Source of the DNA: Treponema sp. UBA4326
GTDB taxonomy: Bacteria; Spirochaetota; Spirochaetia; Treponematales; Treponemataceae
Direction of reading: 5' to 3'
DNA: 31,495 bases
Assembly: GCA_002393835.1 (NCBI GenBank)
Contig: DGTW01000295.1
Span: forward strand, 1-31,495
Of the stretch, positions 23,807-30,506 are shown in pieces. The position numbers were made by a program, and so were the translations under genes. The notes under the pieces are model-generated. The model did not search any database, was not told the origin of the DNA, and was given only the letters and a program-made list of their open reading frames with translations. How positions within the stretch are numbered: the first letter of the stretch is position 1; each line of letters begins with the position of its first letter.

Positions 23807-24700
23807 ATGTTTAATGCTTTTTTAGATAAATTATTCGAAATTTCTAAAACAGGTAAATTCTTAGACCAAACTCAGAAACTTTCCGAGTATGTAGATTCTT
23901 TGGATAACACTGCTATAAAAAATATCGTAAAAAATATTGGTACGATTCCTGAAAATATAAAAGCAAGTTCCTCAGAAGAAAAATTATTCTCAAAAGCATC
24001 TGATATAATTCTTGCAAAGAGTTTTAGACTTTTGGGTATGGATTCTCGTGCAATTTCTGAGCGTGGTGACAGTGCGGATGTTGTTGCGAAAAGTTTTTAT
24101 CATGGATATAGCCTTGTTGCTGATGCAAAATGCTTTCGTTTAAGCAGAACTGCAAAAAATCAAAAAGATTTCAAAGTTGCAGCGTTGAGCGATTGGAGAG
24201 GTGCAGACCATGAACATGCTGTTTTAGTTTCGCCTTATTTCCAATATCCAAAAGAAGAAAGTCAGATTTATAAGACAGCACTTGATAAAGATGTGTGTCT
24301 TTTATCTTGGGAGCATATTTCGATTTTGCTTGAGCAAAATAAAAAGGAAAATGAGAATTTCTCTTTAGAATCAATCTGGCAAAGTTCGACAAGAATTTCT
24401 CGTGATTCGACTTTTGCATATAAAAATGCAAAAAATTGTTTTTTGCCAAAAGTAAATGAATTTATTGCAGCAAAACTTAATATTGACTTGCCAGAGTTTT
24501 ATAAGATTCTTGATTCGTATAAATATGTGATAATAAATCGAGCTCATGATGAAATAAAATATTGTGTAGAAAAACTTGACAATATCAGGAATTATACAAA
24601 AGATCAGGCAATTAACGAGCTTATAAAAGAAACGAAACTTGAAGAGAAAATTTCAGTCATCACAGATTATATTTCTTCTTTAGGGGAAAAAGATGAATAG
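23807..24700 (+). CDS. HindIII-family type II restriction endonuclease
   Basis: A 297-aa protein that closely resembles R.HindIII (300 aa), which cuts AAGCTT. Stretches I recognise from HindIII are EKLFSKASDIILAK, LVADAKCFRLSRTAKNQ followed by KDFK, YFQYP and LLSWEHISILL. The PD-(D/E)XK-type active site is probably D91 region (SADVVAK) with D106-x-K108 in VADAK. All of these are intact, so the enzyme should be active. Codon usage is much more A+T-rich than folD, a sign of transfer. Its stop overlaps the start of the methyltransferase by 8 nt (24693-24700). ACGGAG is ahead of the ATG. Recognition of AAGCTT is inferred from similarity. Confidence 0.92.
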   Translation: MFNAFLDKLFEISKTGKFLDQTQKLSEYVDSLDNTAIKNIVKNIGTIPENIKASSSEEKLFSKASDIILAKSFRLLGMDSRAISERGDSADVVAKSFYHGYSLVADAKCFRLSRTAKNQKDFKVAALSDWRGADHEHAVLVSPYFQYPKEESQIYKTALDKDVCLLSWEHISILLEQNKKENENFSLESIWQSSTRISRDSTFAYKNAKNCFLPKVNEFIAAKLNIDLPEFYKILDSYKYVIINRAHDEIKYCVEKLDNIRNYTKDQAINELIKETKLEEKISVITDYISSLGEKDE

Positions 24701-25589
24701 AGTGGAGCTTGGAGATTCAATCCAGCTTATAAAGACGATTGGAGACGAAACAATTCATTTAATTCTCTCTGATATTCCTTATGGAATTAACTATGATGAT
24801 TGGGATGTTCTTCACTCTAATACAAATTCAGCTTTACTTAAAGAAAATCCTATTGAAAAACAAGCACATGGAATTTTCAAGAAACGTGGAAAACCTCTGA
24901 ATGGTTGGTCAGAGGCTGACAAGAATATACCGCAAGAGTATTATGATTGGTGTAAGTCTTGGGCTGGTGATTGGTACAGGGTTTTAAAACCAGGGGCAAG
25001 CTGCTTTATATTCGCAGGAAGAAGAATGGCACATCGGTGTATCTGCGCTCTAGAAGATTCAGGATTCATTTTCAAGGATATGATTTCTTGGGAAAAAGAC
25101 GCCGCCGCATATCGTGCACAGAGGGTTAGTTGTGTCTTTGACAGAAGAAATGATTTTGAGAATTCCCAAAAATGGTCAGGTTGGAAAGTTGGTAATCTTC
25201 GCCCCCTTTTCGAGCCCATCTTGTGGTTTATGAAACCTTATCCAATCGGAACAACATTGACAGATAATATTCTCAATTACAATTTGGGCGGATATAATGA
25301 ATATGCACTAAAAACTTCCGAAACACTGAATGAAGGGTTGGAAGTTTGTTCAAATATACTGAAAGTCAAAACTCAAAAATCTGACAGAGGCTTGCATCCA
25401 ACACAAAAAGCTGTGAGCTTAATGGAGATATTGATAAAGATGGTGACTTTAGAAGGTCAAACTGTTTTAGACCCATTCTGTGGTTGTGGAACGACATTGG
25501 TTGCGGCAAAAAATCTCAACAGAAACTATATCGGCTTTGAGATAAATCCTGTCTATTACGACAATATTTTAAAACGACTTAATCAATAA
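24693..25589 (+). CDS. HindIII-type adenine-N6 DNA methyltransferase
   Basis: A 298-aa beta-class methyltransferase, partner of the preceding endonuclease. Motif IV comes first (SDIPYG, residues 26-31, a variant of DPPY), then a long target-recognition stretch, then HPTQK (235-239) and motif I DPFCGCGTTL (260-269), with motif II-like IGFEINP at 280-286. It would methylate adenine in the site the endonuclease cuts, protecting the host. Translational coupling through the 8-nt overlap with the endonuclease is unusual for safety, since the methylase is second; AGGGG lies inside the endonuclease end. It is followed only 12 nt later by folE2, so read-through may help drive that gene. Confidence 0.93.
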   Translation: MNRVELGDSIQLIKTIGDETIHLILSDIPYGINYDDWDVLHSNTNSALLKENPIEKQAHGIFKKRGKPLNGWSEADKNIPQEYYDWCKSWAGDWYRVLKPGASCFIFAGRRMAHRCICALEDSGFIFKDMISWEKDAAAYRAQRVSCVFDRRNDFENSQKWSGWKVGNLRPLFEPILWFMKPYPIGTTLTDNILNYNLGGYNEYALKTSETLNEGLEVCSNILKVKTQKSDRGLHPTQKAVSLMEILIKMVTLEGQTVLDPFCGCGTTLVAAKNLNRNYIGFEINPVYYDNILKRLNQ

Positions 25590-25601
25590 AATAGGCAAAT
25601 T

Positions 25602-26504
25602 ATGATAGACATCCAGTCCACCCCCGACACAAGGGCAGTTCCCCTGCAGAAAGTCGGGGTTAAAAATGTAAAATATCCGCTTCAGGTTCTCGATAAGAGC
25701 CGTAAGACCCAGTCCACCACGGGCACGGTCAATCTTTTCGTCAATCTGCCCCACAATTTCAAGGGCACTCACATGAGCCGCTTCATTGAGGTATTCCACA
25801 AGTACCATAATGACATTTCCATGAACAATTTCCTTGAAATGCTGGAAGAAATCCGCTCAAAACTGGATGCCGAGCGGGCTTTCGGGCGAATCACTTTCCC
25901 TTACTTTATCGAGAAAACTGCCCCGGTCACAAAATCCGCCGGCCTTATGGAATATACCTGCTCCTACGAGGGGGAAGTGACAGTTAGGAGTGAGGAGTTA
26001 GGAGTGAGGAGTGAGCAATTAGCAGTTAGCAAAGGGGAAGGGGGAAGTCTCCCCCCTGGGGTTCAAGCTTCGCTTTCACCCACACCCCCCTCTCCTAGGG
26101 GCAAAGCCCCTAAAACCCCGGTGGACTCAAAATTCTTTATCTCAATCAAGGTGCCGGTTGCTACCCTTTGTCCTTGTTCTAAGGCTATTTCTGAGTACGG
26201 AGCGCATAATCAGCGGGGCTTTGTTAAGGTCAAAGTGCTTTACAGCAAGTTTTTCTGGATTGAGGATGTGATTTCCATGATTGAGGAATGTGCCTCAACG
26301 CCTCTTTATTCAGTTCTCAAACGCAAGGACGAAAAATTCGTGACGGAACATGCCTACGACAATCCCCGCTTCGTCGAAGATGTTGTGCGCGAAGTCTATC
26401 TGGGCCTAAAGAAAATGGACTTCAAGTGGTTCACCGTGGAAGCTGAAACCGAGGAAAGCATCCACTTCCATAATGCGTATGCATGTGCTGAGTTCGGGGA
26501 ATAA
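25602..26504 (+). CDS. folE2: GTP cyclohydrolase FolE2 with an in-frame repeat insertion
   Basis: FolE2 (GCYH-IB) makes dihydroneopterin triphosphate from GTP, the first step of folate synthesis, with looser metal needs than FolE. Family motifs are MIDIQSTPDTRAVPLQKVGV at the N terminus, HMSRF (57-61), the catalytic-Cys motif LCPCSKAISEYGAHNQRG (189-206), and a C-terminal ESIHFHNAYA. The protein is 300 aa, and about 50 residues (about 127-176) do not belong to the family. They are encoded by a repeat with heptamers and GC-rich hairpins and separate two conserved strands just before the active-site Cys. Without them the length is the normal ~250. Its last codons are copied in tandem downstream. 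Whether the enzyme folds with the insert is unknown; the frame is intact. Confidence 0.93.
   Translation: MIDIQSTPDTRAVPLQKVGVKNVKYPLQVLDKSRKTQSTTGTVNLFVNLPHNFKGTHMSRFIEVFHKYHNDISMNNFLEMLEEIRSKLDAERAFGRITFPYFIEKTAPVTKSAGLMEYTCSYEGEVTVRSEELGVRSEQLAVSKGEGGSLPPGVQASLSPTPPSPRGKAPKTPVDSKFFISIKVPVATLCPCSKAISEYGAHNQRGFVKVKVLYSKFFWIEDVISMIEECASTPLYSVLKRKDEKFVTEHAYDNPRFVEDVVREVYLGLKKMDFKWFTVEAETEESIHFHNAYACAEFGE
25984..26122 (+). repeat. Repeat inserted in the folE2 coding sequence
   Basis: It starts with seven tandem heptamers (TTAGGAG, TGAGGAG and TTAGCAA types, 25984-26032). A hairpin GGGGG/CCCCC follows (26040-26055), then a pyrimidine-rich stretch, then hairpin TAGGGG/CCCCTA (26096-26112). It closes with the module CTCCTAGGGG to ACCCCGGT (26092-26122), also found at the ppdK terminator (2391-2419). 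Three 7-nt units equal seven codons, so the heptamers encode a 7-residue protein repeat (VRSEELG, VRSEQLA). No stop codon occurs in the folE2 frame. Confidence 0.85.
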
Positions 26505-26727
26505 ATTCCGCGAGAATTACGAAGTAATTCTCGTTAGGATTGCGGAGCAATCCATAAATGCGTATGCTTGCACTGAATATGGGGAGTAAATCGCTCCACG
26601 AGAATTGTGAAACAATTCTCGCAAGGATTGCGAAGCAATCCATAAACGCATATGCTTGTGCTGAATATGGGGAGTAAATCGCTCCACGAGAATTGTGAAA
26701 CAATTCTCGCAAGGATTGCGAAGCAAT
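26468..26727 (+). repeat. Tandem array built on the 3' end of folE2 (84/88/88 bp)
   Basis: Units start at 26468, 26552 and 26640. Each begins with CCATAA and the last codons of folE2 (NAYAC-x-E-x-GE then TAA), followed by two hairpins with 3-nt loops. Unit 1 contains the genuine gene end; units 2 and 3 are nearly identical to each other. The first hairpin is CGAGAATTAC/GTAATTCTCG in unit 1 but CGAGAATTGT/ACAATTCTCG in units 2 and 3, a paired change that keeps the stem. The second hairpin is GGATTGC/GCAATCC with loop GGA or GAA. This fills most of the gene-free stretch 26505-26850. Confidence 0.85.
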
Positions 26728-26765
26728 CCATAGATAAAGCGCAAGGGATTGTAGTGGTGTGCAAA

Positions 26766-26829
26766 GCGCATTACGAAGTAACGGAGCGATAGCGGAGCCA
26801 CGAAAAGCCCGGCGGCGAAGCCGATGCGC
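26766..26829. repeat. Palindromic GC-rich repeat
   Basis: The outer arms are GCGCAT (26766-26771) and ATGCGC (26824-26829). Inside are short hairpins with the same GAA loop: TTAC-GAA-GTAA and GGC-GAA-GCC. It belongs to the same class as 12042-12123 (reverse orientation), and its TTACGAAGTAA core is also found in the folE2 array unit 1. Confidence 0.6.
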
Positions 26830-26833
26830 CCAA

Positions 26834-26861
26834 TTTCTAACTCCTAACTTCTAATTGCTAA
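26834..26861. repeat. Four tandem heptamers at the 3' end of the M15 peptidase gene
   Basis: The plus strand reads NNNCTAA four times (TTTCTAA, CTCCTAA, CTTCTAA, TTGCTAA); the reverse is TTAGGAG-type, the same heptamer as inside folE2 but inverted. The stop codon of the minus-strand peptidase gene (26853-26851) is made by this array. Confidence 0.8.
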
Positions 26862-27771
26862 TTTTTACTAACTCCGGGTGGTACTCAAAGTGCATGTTGT
26901 CGAAGATTATCCAGTAACCGCCCCAGATAAAGCCCTCGCTTTCGAAGATTTTCCGGATTTCGGCGGGGGGCATCCATCGTTTTTCCAGCGGCACCAGCAT
27001 CCATTTGTCACCGCTGCGTTCTTTTTCCCAGCCCCAGTATATTGCCCGGCCGTTCAGTCTTTTTGGCAGCAGGTCGATTGCGATTCCGTATGAGTGGAAG
27101 GATTTTCGTGAGGTTTCGGCGATTTCCCGCCAGTGGTAGGCGTCTGCGGATTTCAGGGCAGAGAGAAAGGCTTTTATTTCGGGATTGTCTTTTTTGGCCT
27201 GGATTTTCTTTTCGACATTTTTTATCGGGTCATAGATTCGCTCGTGAATCCGTGTTTTTTTGCCAAGGAAAGTCGTGCGGATTATGTGCTCTTCGATAAT
27301 TCTTTGGGATTGAGCCGAATAGAGCCAGTCAAAGAAAAACATTGGTGTACCGCCGCTGTTTTTGCGGTTTTCAGCAGAACTGAAATTCTTTATGCGGTCA
27401 ATTTCTTCCTGTGTGAAGGTCTTTGGATCCCGGAGTTTATTTTCATAATTATATTGAAGAATCCAGTAATTTTCTTTATTGGGGAGCTCTTCTTTTGGCA
27501 AAAGCCTTCCGCCCGCCCAATAGAGTGTCACACTTTTCTGACCTTTTGGCTTTTTTGTGCGCTCAAAAAACAAGTCTGCGGTCATGTCGATTTTCCAGTC
27601 AAAAAGTTTGTCGTCAAAAAATACTGTATATTTGATGTCAGGGTAAAATTTAAAAAAAGTCTTGATTTCTTCCGGAATAAACTGATTAGCCAAAAATTGA
27701 GGGCGTTTTGGACTTTGGGCGAAGAGGGGGAGAAGGAGAAAGATTAAGAGCGAAGAAAACACTTTTTTCAT
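26851..27771 (-). CDS. M15-family (VanY-like) metallopeptidase, exported
   Basis: A protein of about 306 aa with a signal peptide (MKKVFSSLLIFLLLPLFAQ). The C-terminal part has the M15 zinc-peptidase pattern: SFHSYGIAIDLLP (His and Asp ligands) and WIIFDNMHFEYHPEL (catalytic/ligand His). Family members are D-alanyl-D-alanine or L-Ala-D-Glu peptidases acting on peptidoglycan, so a periplasmic wall-remodelling role is likely. A TTG one codon earlier (27774) is possible, but ATG at 27771 is preferred. The -10 TATAAT (27787-27782) ends 10 nt before it with no Shine-Dalgarno. The last three codons and the stop come from the heptamer repeat at 26834. Confidence 0.88.
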   Translation of the reverse strand: MKKVFSSLLIFLLLPLFAQSPKRPQFLANQFIPEEIKTFFKFYPDIKYTVFFDDKLFDWKIDMTADLFFERTKKPKGQKSVTLYWAGGRLLPKEELPNKENYWILQYNYENKLRDPKTFTQEEIDRIKNFSSAENRKNSGGTPMFFFDWLYSAQSQRIIEEHIIRTTFLGKKTRIHERIYDPIKNVEKKIQAKKDNPEIKAFLSALKSADAYHWREIAETSRKSFHSYGIAIDLLPKRLNGRAIYWGWEKERSGDKWMLVPLEKRWMPPAEIRKIFESEGFIWGGYWIIFDNMHFEYHPELVKISN

Positions 27772-27841
27772 CAATAAAGAAATTATAGCATGAAATTTCT
27801 CATAGAAAAGAAAAAAGATGTTAAAACCTGATTACCTGATA

Positions 27842-28852
27842 TTAAGGCTGAATTTCCCAGCATTTTTTTGCTCTCATAACGATTCTGTCGCCAATTCTAA
27901 GGCTTTCCGCTTCGATTGTGTCAAAATCAGCGGTGACGGTCTCTTTTGAGTCTGTGCCGCAAGTTTGAATTACGAAACGGCTTTTGCTTCCTAAAAATTG
28001 CTCGCTTAAAATTGTGCCGGAAAGCAAAATTGTTTCTGAAGTTACAATTTCCTTTTCCCATGCTTGGGATTGATGGGTGAGTTCAAACCATTCCGGGCGA
28101 ATCATGGTCGTTTTGCCGTCTTTTTTGAGAAAATTTGCTTTTCCTACAAAATCTGCCACGAATTCGCTTTTCGGGGCAAAATAGATTTCCCTTGGGTTTC
28201 CTTCCTGCAGGAGTTTTCCTTCGTTAAGTACGGCGATTTTCGTTGAGAGGGAAAGGGCCTCTTCCTGATCGTGAGTGACATAAACAGTTGTTATCTTTAG
28301 TTTTTGCTGAATTTCTTTAAGCTCTTCCCGGACTTTTGTGCGCAATTTTGTGTCCAGAGAAGAAAGCGGTTCGTCCATCAAAAGAATCTTGGGCTTGAGA
28401 ACAAGGGAACGGGCGAGGGCAACGCGCTGCTGCTGACCGCCAGAAAGTTCATTTGGAAAGCGTAAAAGCAAGGATTCAATTCCAAGTGATGAGGCAATTT
28501 CTGTGACAAGCTGTTTTATTTCTTCTTTTGAATTGGATTTTTGTATTTTGAGTCCGTAAGCAATGTTATCCGCAACTGAAAGGTGGGGAAAAAGGGCGTA
28601 ATCCTGAAAAACAATTCCGACTTTTCGCTCATTTACCTCGATTCCGGCCTGATTTACGCCGTCGATTAAAACCTGGCCAGACTGTGGCTGAAGGAAACCC
28701 GAAATTAAGCGGAGAAGGGTTGTCTTTCCGCAGCCGCTGGGGCCTAAAAGGGTTGTAAAGCTTCCTTCCTCGACTCTGAGTGAAATGTCGCTGACTGCAG
28801 GAGTATTGCCGAATGAAAAGGAAAGGTTTTTTAGTTCCAGTTTTGCGGTCAT
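27842..28852 (-). CDS. ABC transporter ATP-binding protein, FbpC/PotA-like
   Basis: A 336-aa importer ATPase. Walker A is LLGPSGCGKTT (about 37-46), Q-loop VFQDYALFPHL, signature LSGGQQQRVALAR, Walker B ILLMDEPLSSLD, and H-loop YVTHDQEEALSL. The C-terminal ~100 residues (MIRPEWFEL and on) form a TOBE-type regulatory domain as in iron, sulfate, thiamine and polyamine systems. The substrate cannot be assigned, as no permease or binding protein lies in this window. Its ATG overlaps the stop of the patatin gene (ATGA, 28849-28852), so translation is coupled. Fairly unusual pairing. Confidence 0.93.
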   Translation of the reverse strand: MTAKLELKNLSFSFGNTPAVSDISLRVEEGSFTTLLGPSGCGKTTLLRLISGFLQPQSGQVLIDGVNQAGIEVNERKVGIVFQDYALFPHLSVADNIAYGLKIQKSNSKEEIKQLVTEIASSLGIESLLLRFPNELSGGQQQRVALARSLVLKPKILLMDEPLSSLDTKLRTKVREELKEIQQKLKITTVYVTHDQEEALSLSTKIAVLNEGKLLQEGNPREIYFAPKSEFVADFVGKANFLKKDGKTTMIRPEWFELTHQSQAWEKEIVTSETILLSGTILSEQFLGSKSRFVIQTCGTDSKETVTADFDTIEAESLRIGDRIVMRAKKCWEIQP

Positions 28853-29694
28853 TTTAAGAACTCCATGAGCCTTCCTAGGCTTTCCTGGGCTGCAAGTCGT
28901 CCTAAATTGTAGACTCTCTGCAATTCGTCGGGATTGTTTTCCGTGCGGCTGATTCCCAGGCTTTCAAAAGGGCATATTACGAAACATTTTCCGGCTTCTT
29001 CCTGCTCAAAGACATAGGCTTTTTCCTGATTGTAAACTTCGTGGCGGTGAAGCATGGCATCAAACATTTTCGGATACTTTCTCAGACTGAATTTCATTAA
29101 TTTGAGGGAGGAACTGGCCTCTTTTACAAAGTTTCGGGGCTGAGTGAGAATTACGAGATTCTTTTCATAGCCCATGTCTTCAAAGACTTTTAACGGAATT
29201 GAATCTGTCATTCCGCCGTCTAAAAGCTCGTAGCCGTCAACTTTGACTACACGAGACACGAGGGGCATACTTGCGCTGGCCCGCATCCAGGTCAAATCTT
29301 TTTCATCGCAAGTTTCAAGTTCCTTGTAAACAGGCTTTCCAGTCTTGCAGTCAGATGCGACGACGTAAAATTTCAGGGGATTTGAGCGGTAAGTCTCATA
29401 GTCAAAGAGGTCGAGCTTGTTTGGGAGCTGCTTGTAGCAAAAATCTGCTCCGTAAAGGTCGCCTGTGAGTAAAAGTGAGAGGAAAGAGCAGTATCGCCAG
29501 TTGTGGGCGAATCGCTTGTTGTAGCGGATTGCCCGGCCAATCTGCTTGGATTTAAAATTGCAGCCGAAAGTTGCCCCGGCGGAAACGCCAATGGCTCCGT
29601 CAAAGTTAATTCCGTTTTCCAATAAAACATCGCACACTCCGGCCGTGAACATGCCGCGCATGGCTCCGCCTTCCATTACAAGACCCTTTTTCAT
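28849..29694 (-). CDS. Patatin-like phospholipase
   Basis: A 281-aa patatin-fold lipid hydrolase with a Ser-Asp dyad. The oxyanion motif GGAMRG is at 9-14, the nucleophile motif GVSAG with Ser38 at 36-40, and the Asp motif YELLDGGMTDSIP near the middle. No signal peptide; related proteins of ~290 aa act in the cytoplasm or at the inner membrane. A GTG at 29718 would extend it by eight residues, but MKKGLVMEGG is the normal start. A good promoter ends 7 nt before this ATG with no Shine-Dalgarno, so the mRNA is probably leaderless. The downstream ABC ATPase is translationally coupled. Confidence 0.92.
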   Translation of the reverse strand: MKKGLVMEGGAMRGMFTAGVCDVLLENGINFDGAIGVSAGATFGCNFKSKQIGRAIRYNKRFAHNWRYCSFLSLLLTGDLYGADFCYKQLPNKLDLFDYETYRSNPLKFYVVASDCKTGKPVYKELETCDEKDLTWMRASASMPLVSRVVKVDGYELLDGGMTDSIPLKVFEDMGYEKNLVILTQPRNFVKEASSSLKLMKFSLRKYPKMFDAMLHRHEVYNQEKAYVFEQEEAGKCFVICPFESLGISRTENNPDELQRVYNLGRLAAQESLGRLMEFLK

Positions 29695-29701
29695 GTGGAG
29701 A

Positions 29702-29729
29702 AGTATAACAAAAAACACTACATTTTCAA
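29702..29729 (-). promoter_or_regulatory. Promoter of the patatin/ABC operon
   Basis: The minus strand reads TTGAAA (29729-29724), 16-bp spacer, TATACT (29707-29702). The ATG at 29694 is 7 nt after the -10, so transcription should start at or next to the initiation codon. Confidence 0.65.
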
Positions 29730-29885
29730 AGGAAAATAAGATAACGGAAAATTAAAAATACTTGTATGTTTTTTTTTCAATTATATAATTATACTTACAA
29801 TTCGAGAATGATTTTTCCTTCTCGTAATAAATGAATTAAAAAGAATATTTCTGCTTATCTATGGAATATTCTGGAGGTAAATCCT

Positions 29886-30392
29886 ATGAAAAAACTTCTT
29901 GCGGCAATTGCGGCAACACTTCTTTTCGGAGCTTCACTTTTTGCTGAAGGCTATATTTCTGCCAACGACATTGATTTGGGCAAAATCACTTCAGACCGCA
30001 AAGAGGAAGACGGATTCATTATCCATGGTGCCCAGAAGGCAATCGAAGTAACAAAAGACGATGTTAAAATCAAGGGAGAAAAATTCACTCAGCGATTCAA
30101 GATGGGTGGTTCTGCCCTCGAAAAGGGTGGAGAGCCTGTATGCTACATTTCATTCCCTGCAAAGAAAGGTGAGACAGTAACCATTTACGGACTCAGCTCA
30201 AGCAAAACAGAAGCTCGTGTAGCCGAGATTTATAATACTTCTGACAAGAGCGTTGTAAAAGCACTTCCGATGGGTGTTTATGACAAAGAGAATGCTTCTG
30301 TCGTATCTTTTAAAATCCCTGCTGATGGCCGATATGCCGTTGGTTCAAAACATTCTACAATTTACATTTACAACATCAATGTCAGCAAGTAA
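29886..30392 (+). CDS. Small secreted protein, possible carbohydrate-enzyme accessory domain
   Basis: A 168-aa exported protein (signal MKKLLAAIAATLLFGASLFA). The mature part is a compact beta-rich domain: FTQRFKMGGSALEKGGEPVCYISFPAKKGE, TVTIYGLSSSKTEARVAEIYN, YAVGSKHSTIYIYNINV. This pattern (R-x-K-x-GG, then phosphate-like beta strands with SSSxxxAR) resembles modules attached to bacterial pectate lyases and other polysaccharide enzymes; that is recall, not a search. GGAGG lies 8 nt ahead of ATG, and a dyad AGAATATT/AATATTCT (29842-29872) just upstream of it may be a regulatory site or leader hairpin. It is terminated at 30430-30458 before the next secreted gene. Role uncertain. Confidence 0.75.
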   Translation: MKKLLAAIAATLLFGASLFAEGYISANDIDLGKITSDRKEEDGFIIHGAQKAIEVTKDDVKIKGEKFTQRFKMGGSALEKGGEPVCYISFPAKKGETVTIYGLSSSKTEARVAEIYNTSDKSVVKALPMGVYDKENASVVSFKIPADGRYAVGSKHSTIYIYNINVSK

Positions 30393-30429
30393 ATTGTTTC
30401 AAAAATAACAAATTTTTCTTGGAAAAGGG

Positions 30430-30458
30430 GGGCAGACTGATACAAGTCTGCCCTTTTT
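30430..30458 (+). terminator. Rho-independent terminator after the 29886 gene
   Basis: GGGCAGACT (30430-30438) pairs with AGTCTGCCC (30445-30453) around a 6-nt loop, followed by five T (30454-30458) and preceded by an A-run, a textbook structure. Confidence 0.92.
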
Positions 30459-30462
30459 ATGA

Positions 30463-30473
30463 TATAATATAAT
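30463..30473 (+). promoter_or_regulatory. -10 region of the 30507 gene
   Basis: Two overlapping TATAAT hexamers (30463-30468 and 30468-30473) follow directly after the terminator. AAAAGGAG and the ATG at 30507 come about 35 nt later. No good -35 is visible because that stretch is the terminator stem. Confidence 0.5.
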
Positions 30474-30506
30474 ATCTTTATTTTTAAAAAGGAGTTGTGA
30501 GTATTT

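Noticed and set aside
26468..26727. CRISPR array or tRNA-like cluster
   Set aside because: The units are 84-88 bp copies of a gene end with no variable spacers and no tRNA arms.
26431..26801. Several overlapping minus-strand ORFs of 76-94 codons
   Set aside because: They are reverse readings of the folE2 tail array; their internal repetition comes from the DNA repeat.
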